From positions 2,078,998 through 2,142,997 of the forward strand of contig RPFO01000015.1 of NCBI GenBank assembly GCA_009746045.1: a stretch of 64,000 nucleotides of DNA. Reading direction: 5' to 3'. This document shows, in pieces, positions 44,453 through 56,900 of this stretch; position 1 is the first letter of the stretch, and the number at the start of each line of letters is the position of its first letter. The stretch is from Mesostigma viride (Eukaryota > Streptophyta > Mesostigmatophyceae > Mesostigmatales > Mesostigmataceae). The notes below the pieces were generated by a model, which searched no databases, was not told the DNA's origin, and saw only the letters and a program-made list of their open reading frames with translations. The position numbers and the translations under genes were made by a program.

Positions 44453-45132
44453 AATCATAGCTCCGTGGGGAGCATATGTAACACATAGCCCTGAGAAAGG
44501 GGCATCTATGGGTTTGTAATACAATCAGGGCGACAACCTGCAGGTGTAGGATGTACAACTATCACCTGCTCTGGGTGCACAAGGTGCACCTGCACCGCTA
44601 TGATGGTTCATGCCTCCTAAACAAGCACAGGCACACAAGGCGGCTTGAGGAGAGGGCCTAGAAGGCCTGCATGACATATGGGGTGGAAGGTATGTGGCTA
44701 GGCTATAGCTGGTGTACACATGGCCTCTCAGCAGAGAGTAACTCCCTGCACGGGCAAAGCATGACTCGAAATTGCTACGGCTATTGCAAGGGCGGGTGTG
44801 GGCCCATCACGTAGGCATACATGGCCACGTCACTAAGCTTTCTAGTCTACACTACTGCTATATATTCCCTAGGCTGGGGTGGCTTGGGTGGCTGGGGCGG
44901 CAGGGGTCGCCTGCCAGGGCTTGTGGGCGACGTAGATGTCCGGCGCCCCCTTCCAGTAGACCGGCTTCTGCCCCGCCGTCTGCCGGAGCTGGAGGTAGGT
45001 CGGCCATAGCTCCCGTCGCCGTTGTTGCTGCGTCAAGGTCAAGTCGTCGTCCAGCGTGTAGGCGGTCCCCCCAAGCCGCTTGCGACACTTGAGGAACTCC
45101 ATCTTATCCGCCATGGTGTCAAAGGTTTTCAC
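44453..45132 (-). pseudogene. L1-like ORF1 C-terminus with 3' UTR, minus
   Basis: 45132-44869 encodes FLKCRKRLGGTAYTLDDDLT and RRRELWPTYLQLRQT, the ORF1p C-terminal domain, related to 6035-6649 but diverged. The 3' UTR runs down to the stem-loop GCTCCCCACGGAGC (44460-44473, reverse) and a TTAA tail. Confidence 0.7.
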
Positions 45133-45244
45133 CTTTGCGGCGTGCCAAATCAGAATATACGCTTGGCTGATCTCGATAGTACCGGCTACACCCCCTTCTC
45201 AAGAAGGTTCCAGCCGTGTTCAGCCCGTCTCACGTGTCGAGACT

Positions 45245-45541
45245 GAACAAGTCTCGAGTGGACACGTGTGTAGTACTCCTACACACACAGATCTCGAATG
45301 ATTTATCTAGTACCAAATCCAAACGGATTGCATCGCTCCCCGGAAAGGAGAACTTTTGCGGTAGGACTGTAGGTGTCAGCTGGCGATGCCTTAGGATCAG
45401 GAGAGTTCCGTCCTATAGTCAGCAAAAGTGGGTGCGAGAGGTCCCCAGTTCGATTCCGGCCTGGATTCATTTGCAGATCGCGTTTTCCGCGGACCGGCAC
45501 TAAACGCAAATGGTTTTCACCTTTGCAGCGTGCCAAATCAG
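45245..45541 (+). mobile_element. tRNA-related SINE, family A, full length
   Basis: 5' GAACAAGTCTCGAG, a hairpin GTGTGTAG/CTACACAC (45266-45286), a second hairpin CTCC-CCGGAAA-GGAG (about 45337), then the tRNA-like part with B-box GTTCGATTCC (45448-45457) and a 3' part ending GCGTGCCAAATCAG. No poly(A). About 90% like the minus-strand copy 47480-47784. Confidence 0.7.
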
Positions 45542-45574
45542 AAAATCAGAATTTATAAACTTACAAGTGCTTGA

Positions 45575-46632
45575 TAATTAATTCATTAATTAGGAACATA
45601 ACTCCGTTGGGAGTATCTGTAGCACATAGCCCAGAGAAGGGGCATATGGCCTATAATACATTCTAAGCGACCTTCTGCAAGGGTGGGAATGTAAACAACA
45701 CTTGCTCTAGGTGCAGTAGGGCACCTGCACCACCCAGAGTCTCGGGCAACACCCAGCTAACTAAGGGGAGCTCGTCATAGGTGGGGAAGATCATCATGGC
45801 TATACAAGAGCTAGGGCATGGCTTCTCAGCAGAGAGTGACTCCCTGCATGGGCACTGCATAATAAAATAAGGCTAGGCATCATCTGGAGGGTGGCTCATC
45901 ATAGGCACACATGTAGATGACTAAAAATGCTAGGCCTCAGCTGGTATAGTGCCTGTAGTAGGCGGGCATGTACAAGGCCACGGTCTAACAATTCTACACT
46001 ACTGCTGCTGTATTCCCCTAGGCTGGGGCTTCTGGAGTCGCTGGGGCCGCGGTGGTCGAGGGGGTCGCGTGCCAGGGCTTGTGGCCGACGTAGATGGCCG
46101 CCCCCTTCCAGTACACCGGCTGGCCCGCCTTGGTCTGCCGGAGCTGGAGGTAGGTCGGCCATAGCTCCCGTCGCCGTTGTTGCTGCGCCAGGGTCAAGTC
46201 GTCGTCCACGGTGAAGTGAGTCTTCTCGAGCCGCTTGCGGCGTCTGAGAAACGAAATCTTGTCCACTGGGCTCTCAAAGATGAGAAGAAGCGGAGGCGCC
46301 CCTGCCTTACCCCGCGCACGGGGGAGGCGGTGGGCGGTCAGCTTAATCTCACCAAGAAGGCCCATGCGTGCAAGGATTTTGCTCTCAAACGCACGTGCAA
46401 GCTTCTCGGAATTCTCACCTTCCTCCATGTTGAAGTTCTTGAGTATGGCGTTGAGGCTGCGCTTGGCGAGCTCGGCCTCCTCGCGGAGGTCAAGCGTCTG
46501 CCGCTGGAGCTGGGCTGCGACGGCGGAGGTGGTGGAGGTGGTATGTTGCTTAAGCATGTCCGCCCAGGTCGTGATGGGAGGAGCATCGCCGGCCAGGCCA
46601 GCAGGGGCTGGCTTGGCGGCAATGTCCTTCAC
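45575..46632 (-). pseudogene. L1-like ORF1 (204 codons) with 3' UTR and tail, minus
   Basis: The frame 46632-46018 begins MKDIAAKPAPAGLAGDAPPI and is almost identical to 6035-6649, ending PATPEAPA and stop. The ORF itself is intact, but it is the C-terminal part of ORF1 only; it joins non-LINE sequence at about 46645. The 3' UTR reaches the stem-loop ACTCCCAACGGAGT (45601-45614, reverse) and TTAAT repeats at 45575-45593. Confidence 0.75.
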
Positions 46633-46816
46633 CGCCTGGGCGGTGAGTGCTTGATAGGCTCGATCCTAGTCGAGTAGTCGTTGCGCTGCGCGGGCGCTTG
46701 CACTAGCACTACTAAGTTATAGATCGTAGGCGTCCCGCCCTCTTCATCCCACCACCAGTTCAGTGAGCATTTATGCTCTCGTGATGCAGTCGAGTGCTTA
46801 GAATAATTAACAGCAT

Positions 46817-47865
46817 CGTCGTCAGCAGAAAGCAACAAACGTGAAAACGCTAGCTGCCCAAATCTGAGATTCCGCGGAACACAGAAAGTAAGAAAGCCTA
46901 GAAGCTACCAGCAAGGAATCGAACATAGGATCGAACAAGGATTTGGCATGATTTCGCGGCTGTGTGAGTCTCCCGATCCGAAGGCATCTCACTTAACGTT
47001 TCGAAACAGCCCAACTGCGAAAAACCTCTTTACCGGAGAGGGGTGCCAATATGTTCGATATTGCTGCATCTATAGAAGATGACTCACCACTAGACCTAAG
47101 TGCGCAGGAGTACTACGCACGGACCTACGCGATATTCTAGTATCGCCGAAGTAGGCAGGTTGACCACGGCTGGAATCTGGTTGTAGTGTGACGTACAAAC
47201 TTAGAGGACGTAGTCGAATCTAACTAATATCAACCGATCTTTCATCGTCATCAGAAAGCAGCAAACGTGAAAACGATAGCTGCCCAAATCTGAGATTCCG
47301 CGGAACACAGAAAGTAAGAAAGCCTAGAAGCTACCAGCAAGGAATCGAACATAGGACCTTTGGCATGATTTCGCGGCTGTGTGAGTCTCCCGATCCGAAG
47401 GCATCTCACTTAATGTTTCGAAACAGCCCAACTGCGAAAAACCTCCTTACCGGAGAGGGGTGCCAATATGTCCGATATTCTGATTTGGCACGCCGCAAAG
47501 GTGAAAACCAGTTGCGTTCAGTGCCGGTCCCCGGAAAACGCGGAAAAACGCGATCTGCAAATGAATCCAGGCCGGAATCGAACTGGGGACCTCTCGTACC
47601 AATTTTGCTGACTATAGGACGGACGTCTCCGGATCCTAAGGCATCGCCAACTGACACCTACAGTCATCCGCAAAAGTTCTCCTTGCCGGGGAGTGATGCA
47701 AGCCTTTCGGATTTGGTACTAGATAAATCATTCGAGATCTGTGTGTAGGAGTACTACACACGTGTCTGCACTCGAGACTTGTTCATGTCCGATATTGCTG
47801 AATCTATAGAAGATGACTCACCACTAGACCTAAGTGCGCAGGAGTACTACGCACGGACCTACGCG
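46817..47865 (-). mobile_element. tRNA-related SINE, family B, tandem pair
   Basis: Two copies (about 46817-47160 and 47230-47479 plus 47797-47865) share GATGCCTTCGGATCGGGAGA, the B-box GTTCGATTCC, a CCGGTAAA hairpin and the 5' hairpin GTGCGTAG/CTGCGCAC (47100-47120, 47834-47854). The whole pair is flanked by the 11-bp duplication ATTAACAGCAT (46806-46816 and 47866-47876), so it moved as one unit. The left member in minus orientation is split by a family A SINE. Confidence 0.65.
47480..47784 (-). mobile_element. tRNA-related SINE, family A, nested in family B
   Basis: A complete 305-bp copy flanked by the 12-bp duplication ATGTCCGATATT (47468-47479 and 47785-47796). It inserted within the family B sequence, so B is older at this site. 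Hairpin at 47741-47761. Confidence 0.75.
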
Positions 47866-47931
47866 ATTAACAGCATGTTTTCAGAGTAATTGCCGAGCCA
47901 TAGCATCCTTTATAATGCTAACTTCATGTCC

Positions 47932-50900
47932 TCAGAGCTTGGCAGCAAAGGCAAGCCCTTCCTCCTTCAGCTTGGATGGGTCCGCGCATGCCGGGCGCAC
48001 CCGGGCCAGCTTTTGGATGGCTGCGTTTTCATCGGCGGAGCCGCCCTCTAAGAACGCGCCCACCACCTTGCCGCCGTTGACCCTGTCAGAGGCACAGAAG
48101 AGCACAGAAGAGCACAAACGAGCACGAATGAGCACGAATGAGCACGAACGAGCACGAACGAGCACGAACGAGCACGAACGAGCACGAACGAGTACGAACG
48201 AGCACGAACGAGCACGAACGAGCACGAACGAGCACGAACGAGCACGAACGAGCACGAACGAGCACGAACGAGCACGAACGAGCACGAACGAGCACGAACG
48301 AGCACGAACGAGCACGAACGAGCACGAACGAGCACGAACGAGCACGAACGAGCACGAACGAGCACGAACGAGCACGAACAAGAAGGAAAAAGCACGAAAA
48401 AGCACAAAGAGAATTGCATCGATGCCACAGCCAAGAAGGAAAAGTCAGCTGACCACATTGCACGTATTGGTACATCAAGTAACTTTGAAGTAGTCAAAAA
48501 AATGAATCCAGACAAAGAAGGTTACAGCAATCGGCAAGGGCATGCATGAACTACCAGCGCACTCGCAATCTAGACCCTTGCTTGTTATGATTGTCCTACC
48601 AACAGATGGTACATGGGATTTGATACATTGTGCACACAGAGCTTCCTATACCAGGTGCACACGATGGAACAACTATGACGCAACCCGCAGTCATGTCGTC
48701 ATATTTGGCAGAGCCATCCACAAGGCCACCGGCAGACGGTACCCTGGCACACCAGCACGCGCCAAACTATAAGTCCCCAATAACCAGGTGGAAATCATTA
48801 TTTATTAGGTGATATTTAGCATAAACCATCGTCGAGATATAGCACCCCGACGAACTCACCAGTAAGCGCCAAACTTCTTGGCCGCGTGATCCCCAAAGTG
48901 GATGCATTCGCCCGTGTTCTGCCCGTAGAACACCCACGCGAGGTCAAACACGCGCGAATAGAAGTAGGGCAGGTAGTCGTACGCATCGGTTGCCTGGCCC
49001 ATCACGGTGGCCACCGCGTGCGCGGCCGACTTACGCGCGTTGTCCACGTGCTCCAGCCGCATGAGCGCGCCACCGCACAGGGGCAGGGGCAGCGCGGCGA
49101 TGTCGCCCACCGCGTACACGTGCTCGCGACTTGTGCGCAGGTGGCTGTTCACCTGCGCCGCGAAAGACGTTGATGCAAGAGCGAAAAATTGTTAATGGAA
49201 TCAGCAGAAAGATATACTAACACTAGTGCTAAAGGGTGAGGAGATGTGAGGGGTAGGGTGGGGTCAACAAGGCACCCAGAAATGCCACCATGGTGAAATG
49301 TTGACAATCCCGTAACTGCAGATGAAACCAACAATAACCACGCCTTCTTGCAATCAATACATGAAATCATATTTCCACATGCAAGTTTTCATAAAATGTA
49401 CAGAAAATCAATTTTCTGCTTATATCTTAACCCATAGTCTGTAAACTACCCGACCTGTCGGGTAGTTTAACTAACGGTCAAATTTCGCGCCGCGCCACTT
49501 GTGACGGATGCCAGTGGTCCGGTGGGTCCGGGAACACTTAGGGACGACGGTGATGCATAGCTTGGGGGTAATATCCGCCATAGCCTGGTAATTATAGGGC
49601 TGTAATCATAGGGGGTCACGTGACTTTGGCGGGAAAAATTCGACCGAACACGCGCGCGCGGATATGGCGGATGCGCTCAAAAAAACATGGCTAGGGCGAG
49701 TTTTGCGCGTCGACGGAAAGGAATTTGGCACTACGGACACTTACGCAGGCTGTGTGACCGATATCGTGTACTCAGGAGGCCATGCTAAGTATAAATTCTG
49801 CCTCAATTTCGAGGATGATGGCAAGGATGTCTGGTACCCGCGTGCCCAGGTCGAAAAGTGGTGGGCAGAGCAGGGCAGCCGAAGTTTTTGCGAGGCAGGC
49901 GATGGTTCCGATTCCTGCCAGTCAGATTCGTCTGCAGGCAGTGACGAGCTTTCGGATGAGAGTGGTGCAGATAGTGGTGAGCACGGCAGTGGTGGTGATG
50001 AAGACGATGGTGTCGAGCACGTGCAGGACGATGAGCCACGACCAAAGCGCGGCCGGCCTACTGGGTCTCGCGGCCGGGGTAGGGGGCGTTCCCGCGGCCG
50101 GGGCAGGCCTGCGCAGGGCCAGGGCAACCAAGAAGCCTCCGAGTTCGCCTGGGAATCGGAAGATGTTGAGGCGACTGAGGCAGAGGGCGTCGGTGCTGCC
50201 AGAATGTGGAAGAATTACGCCAAGCTTTCTGTAGCAGGCTTTTTCTTCTTGCTGCTGGAGTTGTCTTTCATCACCAAGATCGCCGAGTGGACCAACCTCA
50301 AGGCTCAGCAGCGTCTGGACAAGCTCGCTGCGCAGGGCAAGGCTGCACGTGCATGGACCAAGACCTATGCAAGTGATATCCTTCGCTTTTTTGCATGCCT
50401 CATCGTCATGTCCATTCACTGGCAAAGGGGAGCCTATACACCCTACTGGAGTGCTGATCCTTACGTGGGCCTTGCAGCTGTCAGTGCAATCATGACTTTA
50501 AACAGATTTCAAGACATCCTTCGCAACCTGTCAGTTAGGGACCCCACGGAGAGCAGGCCAGCCAAGGGGGAGGAAGGCTATGACCCGTTGTGGTATGCAA
50601 GGGTCATGATTGAGCGCGTGCAGAAGCGGCTGCTAGTGGTGTTTCGGCCCAGCGGGGTCGTCACAGTCGATGAGTCAATGCAGTTTCAAACGTCCAAGTG
50701 CGAGATCAGGCAGTACTGCAAGGATAAGCCATCACGGAGTCGCTTGGGGGTGAAGCATTGGGCTCTCGCCTGTGGCAGCACTGGCATTCTTGTTTCCTTC
50801 ATCCCGTACCTCGGGGGTGGCGTATGGCCGATAGGCTGCCCAGCCCAGGAGGAGCTGGATTTCTTCGCTGCTGCTAGTGGTATCGGGTCATGCTGGGTGG

Positions 50901-53900
50901 CTGCCCTAGTTCACGCTTGCAAGGGTGTCTTGCAGCCTGCCTCCACCATTGTCGCTGACCTCTTTAGTTCTGTGAAGCTAGTCGAGTGGCTGGGCATGAA
51001 GGGTTACACCTTTGTGGGCACTGTGAGGAAGAGCAGGACGTGCTACCCTGGTGACATCAACATTACTGAACAGGAGGCAAAGGCACAGGGGCTGAGGCGT
51101 GGCAACACCTTGCATCGCATGCTAGCATTGCCAGGTGGCAAAGTGGTGACTGACCTTACGTACATCGACAGCAAGGTCGTCCGGTTCTACTCATCACGAC
51201 ACGCCAGCCCTGCCCAGGACCCCTCCAACAAGAAGAGGCGCTGGAACAAGGCAACGGGTGCTTACGAGGACGTGCACATTCCCAAGATCAAGCACTTCTA
51301 TGATCAGCACAAGAGCGGGGTGGACAGATTTGATCAAGTGGCTTCGTACTACCACATGGAACTCGTTACCAGGCGCCCATGGCAGCGTACATTTTTGTGG
51401 TTGCTGAACCTCGTGCTGGTGACAGCCTACAAGTATCAACAGCTAGCAAGGGGGAAGGACGCTTTCTTTAGCCAGCTTGAATTTAGGGCACAGGTGGCCA
51501 AGGAGTTGTTAGCAAAGGCAGATGACCTGGACCTGGAGGCTAAGCGCCAGCCAGTTAGCGAGGCCGGTACCTGGAGAAGGCCTGCAGCTGTGTTCACTGA
51601 GGCTGCCACACATGCTCCCAGTCTTAGTGCTGTGACAAACAGATGTGCTGCATGCAAACAAAAGAGCAACATCAGTAGAATATGTGTTGGATGCAACGTG
51701 CACCTGCATCCCGAGCCTGGCTGCTGGGCGCACTGGCATAACCAGGACAAGGGCAACTTTTGCCGGTCCTAGAGTGATGGTTGAGCCACCACAGGCTTGT
51801 GTTATTGCACATCATGTTTATTTGACAGTGGCAATATGTTTATGTCACTAGAACATGTGTAGAACATCATGCAAGCCATAAGGGGTTGACATACCAATTT
51901 CCCTGTTTTTGGCTGCTCGTAGTCATGTGCCGATATGAACGCAATATAAGCATTATAATCCAATTCTAAGTGGCCCCCCCCCAGTTGGGGACCCCTGGAC
52001 TATCTCTCTAAATAACCCAGCCATGCATGTGTGGTTTGGAACCCTCCCAAAGATTTGAGGTGGGGGTAGACTTTTTCTTGCGCGCAAAAGTTCGTCTTTT
52101 GTCCAACTTTGACAGCAGAGATCTTGCAAACCACTATATATAATCAAAATATTATTGCATATCCCGAAAGCCCTTGAAGTGTAGATGCTCCTAGCACCTT
52201 GGTTGAGGGTATTTGGAGTTGTGGTCTGTGAGTTATGATTTTTTTCATTTTCAGGGGTCTGAAAATGCCAAAAATGGGTCAGCGGACTATGGGTTAAGAC
52301 AGGCAGGAGCAGGAAGCCCCCCCTCCCCACTCATCCACCCACCCAAATACGGCTCCTCACCCATGGCATAACTTCGATTGCCCACTACATGCTACCTACC
52401 ACCCGCCACCCGCAAAACACCGCCCTTGAGGGGTTGCCCCACCAACCCCGCCCTAATCCACGCCCCGGCCCCAGTAATCATGTGTCACCCTCCATCCTTG
52501 GCCCTCCCTCCCCAACCGTCACCACCATGCATTGCCCACTGTGCATTCCCACCAATCCAAACCACACAACAGCACGAGACAACGCATCTGCCACGGCACC
52601 CACCTGGATGCCACCCCCATGCAGCTGCAGGGTGTCCTTGAGGAATGCCAGGTTGCTCTTGGCGCCCACACCGACCAGCACCAGCTGCGCCTCCAGCTGT
52701 GTGCCGTCCTTGAGCTCCACCGACTTGACCTGGTGGGAGGCAGGATCAGGGGGCCAGGAACCCAGGTTTAGGAGGCAGATTAAGTGGGTAGGTAAGGAGG
52801 CCAGGTCAATAAGTCAGGTTGAAAATGAAGCGGCCAGAAAAAGTAAACAACAAAGGGGCGAGGTCAAGGAGCCAGGTTAATGACTTAGGCCTATTTGCTG
52901 GTATCAGTGTGGGCTCTATTGAAAGTGGCCATGGACGAGGAGGAACTGTGCACACGTTCGGGGCCTGAGCTTCTTTGGTCCAATGTGCCAGGCAAGCGCG
53001 TGCAACATGGGGGTGGATGGCACATGACACACCCCACAACACAGCCATGCATGGGAGCAGTGAATATGAAGGCACTGCTTTGGATTCGTTGCAGTCATAA
53101 GCTAGTCTCTGATAGCCGCCACTGGCGATGAGATGTAATCTCATTATCTTGCGGGCCAACCAAGGTACTGGAGAAGTTACAAGATTTGTCTGGTTGCTCA
53201 ATAAACAGTCACGTTCTCTATGTTTAACTACATGTTACCATGAAGACCCACAGACCTGGGCCCTGCAGACCGTGCTGACATGAACAAGAATTATGGGTGG
53301 TCAAGGGCATGGCTGAGCATGGGTTATCGGGGCGTAATTAGGCTCCTTGGTGCCATCATAATGTGAACATTTGACTCTGAGGCGTCCTTCTATGAAAGAC
53401 CACGAAAAATCAGGGTCAAATCAGAGCGCCCCAAAGACATAGGCAATACCAAGAACGGCATGAATGCACACCGAGATTGTCCTCTCAAGGAAAATGTCTG
53501 CGCTATAGACCACGATACGTTGATGGTACAGACTATGACCAACTCACTGAAACCATAAAATTTGGGTACATAAACAGCAGAAACAACCCATCTGCAGATG
53601 GACTCCGGGTGCTGCTTTCGCTTTCAGGCATAGAAAACATTAGTCCAAAACTGGCAACTGGGGGTGGTGATTCGTGCTGCAGTTATGACGTATGGATAAC
53701 AAACCCACTATAAACCTTGTCTTTTTTTTATTTTCCATCCTGGCTGGGGTTCTCAGAATTTACTTTCCAGGAGGAAGACTGGTTGATTCAGGGTGGAAAA
53801 TGAGGCACTCATGTGGACTATTTAAAGAGACTAAGGGCGAAAGTAGAGAAAAGAGCGCATGGCATCGTAACCCATCTTATTCCTAAATCCTAAACCCAAA

Positions 53901-56900
53901 AAGGTGCCAGAGGTGGCGATACGAGCCCTATGTTGGCCTTCCCATCACAACCCACAGTGCCGTCGTCGTGCTTGTTGATCTTGGTAGCCAGCACGCGCTT
54001 GACCATCTGGATGCCCTTGTCCGCATAGTACTTCTCGTAGAACGACGCCAGCTCCTCGGTAAACAAGCGGGGCACTGGTGAGGACGCGGGAATGGGGTGG
54101 TGGTGGTGGTGGTGGCGGCGGCGGTGGTGGTGGTGGGGTGGGTGGGTGGCGGTGGTGGTGGTGGTGGTGGTGGTGGTGGTGGTGGTGTGGGTATGCAGGG
54201 GGCAGGGGGGGGCAGGACAGGACGTGAGGAGAAAGAACAATCACTGCATGCCTTTCCAATGGCTGGCAGGCTACCAGGCCGTGACACATTCTACCTGCAG
54301 GCATCGGCAATAAATGCCACCACATGCTGTTTAGATTAGCGGATGCATGCGTGAGCACATCCATCGTTCTACTGCACAGCATAGGAGCAGCTTTGGTCGC
54401 TGAAGTGCATGCCTTGAAGCCATATATACAGTATTCTTGCAGAGCATGAGGAGCTTGGTGCAGATTTGCCAGCACACGTGCCAGATGTCTCTGATCTGAA
54501 CTGTGGTTGAGCGGCCAGCATTCTGCCGAGTATCTACCGGTCATGTATGCCTCACATTACAAAGGGTGCCTAGCTTGGCCCGCTCTCACTACCGCGCTAT
54601 TGTGAGAGAGCAATTTTTATAGAATGTCATGGGTTACGGCATTCCTAGTGCTGCTCTCAAGTAGCGTGCTCTGTTATATAGTCGTCTAAAATGTATACTG
54701 TTGTGCTCCTTGGGAATAATGTCCCGTGGAATGCACAGGTTTACAGCATTGCTAGCATTACCTCCTCTCTAGAAGAAATGCCGGATAAAGTAATTTATAT
54801 ACCACGTAAAAGGGATTACCTCACATACGGCATGGTGGGTTGTTATATCAAAATTATGTTGTATACCTAGCACGTTTTGCTCTTGTCAGTCACCCAGACT
54901 ACGTACTGCAGCGCTCCTCAGGGAACACCATGGTGACGTCCAGCCCGTTCTTGTTGAGCGCGCACGCGCCCTCCATGCCGATGTACCCGCCGCCGACCAC
55001 GACGGCCTTGGCACCGCGCGGCGCCGCCTTGATGGCGCCGTACAGCGCGTCTGCGTCCGCCACATTGCGCAGGTAGAAGACGCCCTGGGCGTCCGCGCCA
55101 GGAGTCTTGAAGTCGTCCAGGCGCAGTGGCTGTGGGGAGGTGGCGGGATGAAGCATGCACAGCAAGTAACATGGGGCCAGACAAAGGTGCGTGACATCCC
55201 CTGTGGCTCCGTGTGACAATGTCATGTGGTAAAGCAGAGCAAAGCATGGGGACCAGACACTGTGCGAGGACACACGGGCTCAAATAGCTTGAGAGATTTG
55301 AGACATATCAGAGACCTAATAAATACCAGAAGGCTTGACCAACACCAGAGGCTTAAAGGTATAACAAAGAATCTCACAAAAGCAGAGGCTTATATTAAAC
55401 CAGATGAAGTCAAAATACAGGCGTCCAGGTATACTAGCTGTGATCACATGTCCAATATATAGCCTCACTATGTATTACTGGAGTAGAGGGATGCGGGTCA
55501 AATGTATGCCAAATTCTTGGAAGGTGGCACCCAGACCAATGTACCATATCATGCACCTGGGGCCTGAGGGAGGCAAGCCATGCGCGCAAGCCCCATACGC
55601 TTGCTCCAATCGCGATGTTTAGGATTTGTACATTCTGTAGGTAGTAAAAATTATTCTGAGAAGATAAAGGTTTTTGTCATTGAAAAGACTTCTATATCTA
55701 TGTACTTCAAATATACTAATATCTGCAACTCTTTCACCTGTACTGTGTTCTATATTGAAAACACTACACCAGAATGAAATATATTCTTCTGCGACATTCT
55801 TTCAATAAAAAACTTGAATTTTTTTTTCACTTTGACCTCTGAAAATTATATGTGTAAATGCCTACTAAGTTTCGAAATATGCCGAAAGATGCGTCTATAA
55901 TTGTTAAAGCTTTTAGTATAGTCATACTTCAATAGATTGTTTGTCTCACTTTACCACAAGTTCATCCCGCAAGTAGAGATCCAGGGAATATGAGGGGGTT
56001 CAAAGACAAAGCAGTTCTAAAGGGGTGAATGAAAGGGAGAGGGCACGCTACGGTTAACATCGTAAAAGACTTGTAGTGTCTATTACAACAAACAAAGACT
56101 TTGATTTGTGTTGTCCTATTGTCCAAAGCAGTAAGACAAACGCAGGCTCCAGCTTCCATGCTCCAGATCTGACAGATTCCAGGCCTGCTATGGGTGTCTC
56201 TTTCATCAATTGAATATTTAATTACAAATACGCCTTCCATCAAACAGTCACCTCAGCTGCGAGCCCCTGAAGTCATGAACCCATCATTCGGGCCTTGACA
56301 TCAGCAGCACACACACACACACATCAGCCACGCCCCTCATTAGCAGCACACACCCATCAACCACTCCCCTCACCAGCAGCACACACCCATCAACCACTCC
56401 CCTCACCAGCAGCACACACACATCAACAACTTCTCTAACCAAAAGCACACACCCATCGACCACTCGCCTCACCAGCAGCACACACCCATCAACCACTCCC
56501 CTCACCAGCAGCACACACCCATCAACCACTCCCCTCACCAGCAGCACACACCCATCGACCACTCCCCTCACCAGCAGCACACACACATCAACCACTCGCC
56601 TCACCAGCAGCACACCCATCAACCACTCCCCTCACCAGCAGTCCGGTCGCGATGATCAGGTCGCCATAGGAGACCACGCCCGCATGCTCGGTGGTCACGC
56701 TTCGGGCATCCGGGTCAATAGACACCACCTTGGCGCCCAGCATCAGCTCGATGCCTGCATGCGGTCATGGTGAGCACAGCAAGCAGGGGAATATGAGCAG
56801 TAAATAGGATCTGGTACAGCGATGAGAGCGTCAAGATGACTGCGCAAATCCATGGTGAGGGAATCAGCCAGGGGAATGCAGTAGATAACGATGCACTAGA

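Larger units (their letters stand above)
49431..52293 (+). mobile_element. piggyBac element, apparently complete, in intron 8
   Basis: Flanked by TTAA (49427-49430, 52294-52297). TIRs CCCATAGTCTGT and CCCATAGTCCGC. The length of 2863 bp is typical. It encodes one uninterrupted transposase antisense to the host gene. A 26-bp hairpin follows the left TIR (49443-49468). A non-autonomous relative lies at 33876-35219. Confidence 0.92.

Noticed and set aside
48112..48378. CRISPR-like regular repeat
   Set aside because: Ten-bp units without unique spacers, inside a eukaryotic intron.
47834..48515. Long Arg-Thr-Ser-Glu and Leu-Val-Arg-Ala frames
   Set aside because: Translation of the 10-bp minisatellite. 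Only 47932-48082 on the minus strand is coding, as the last exon of the reductase gene.
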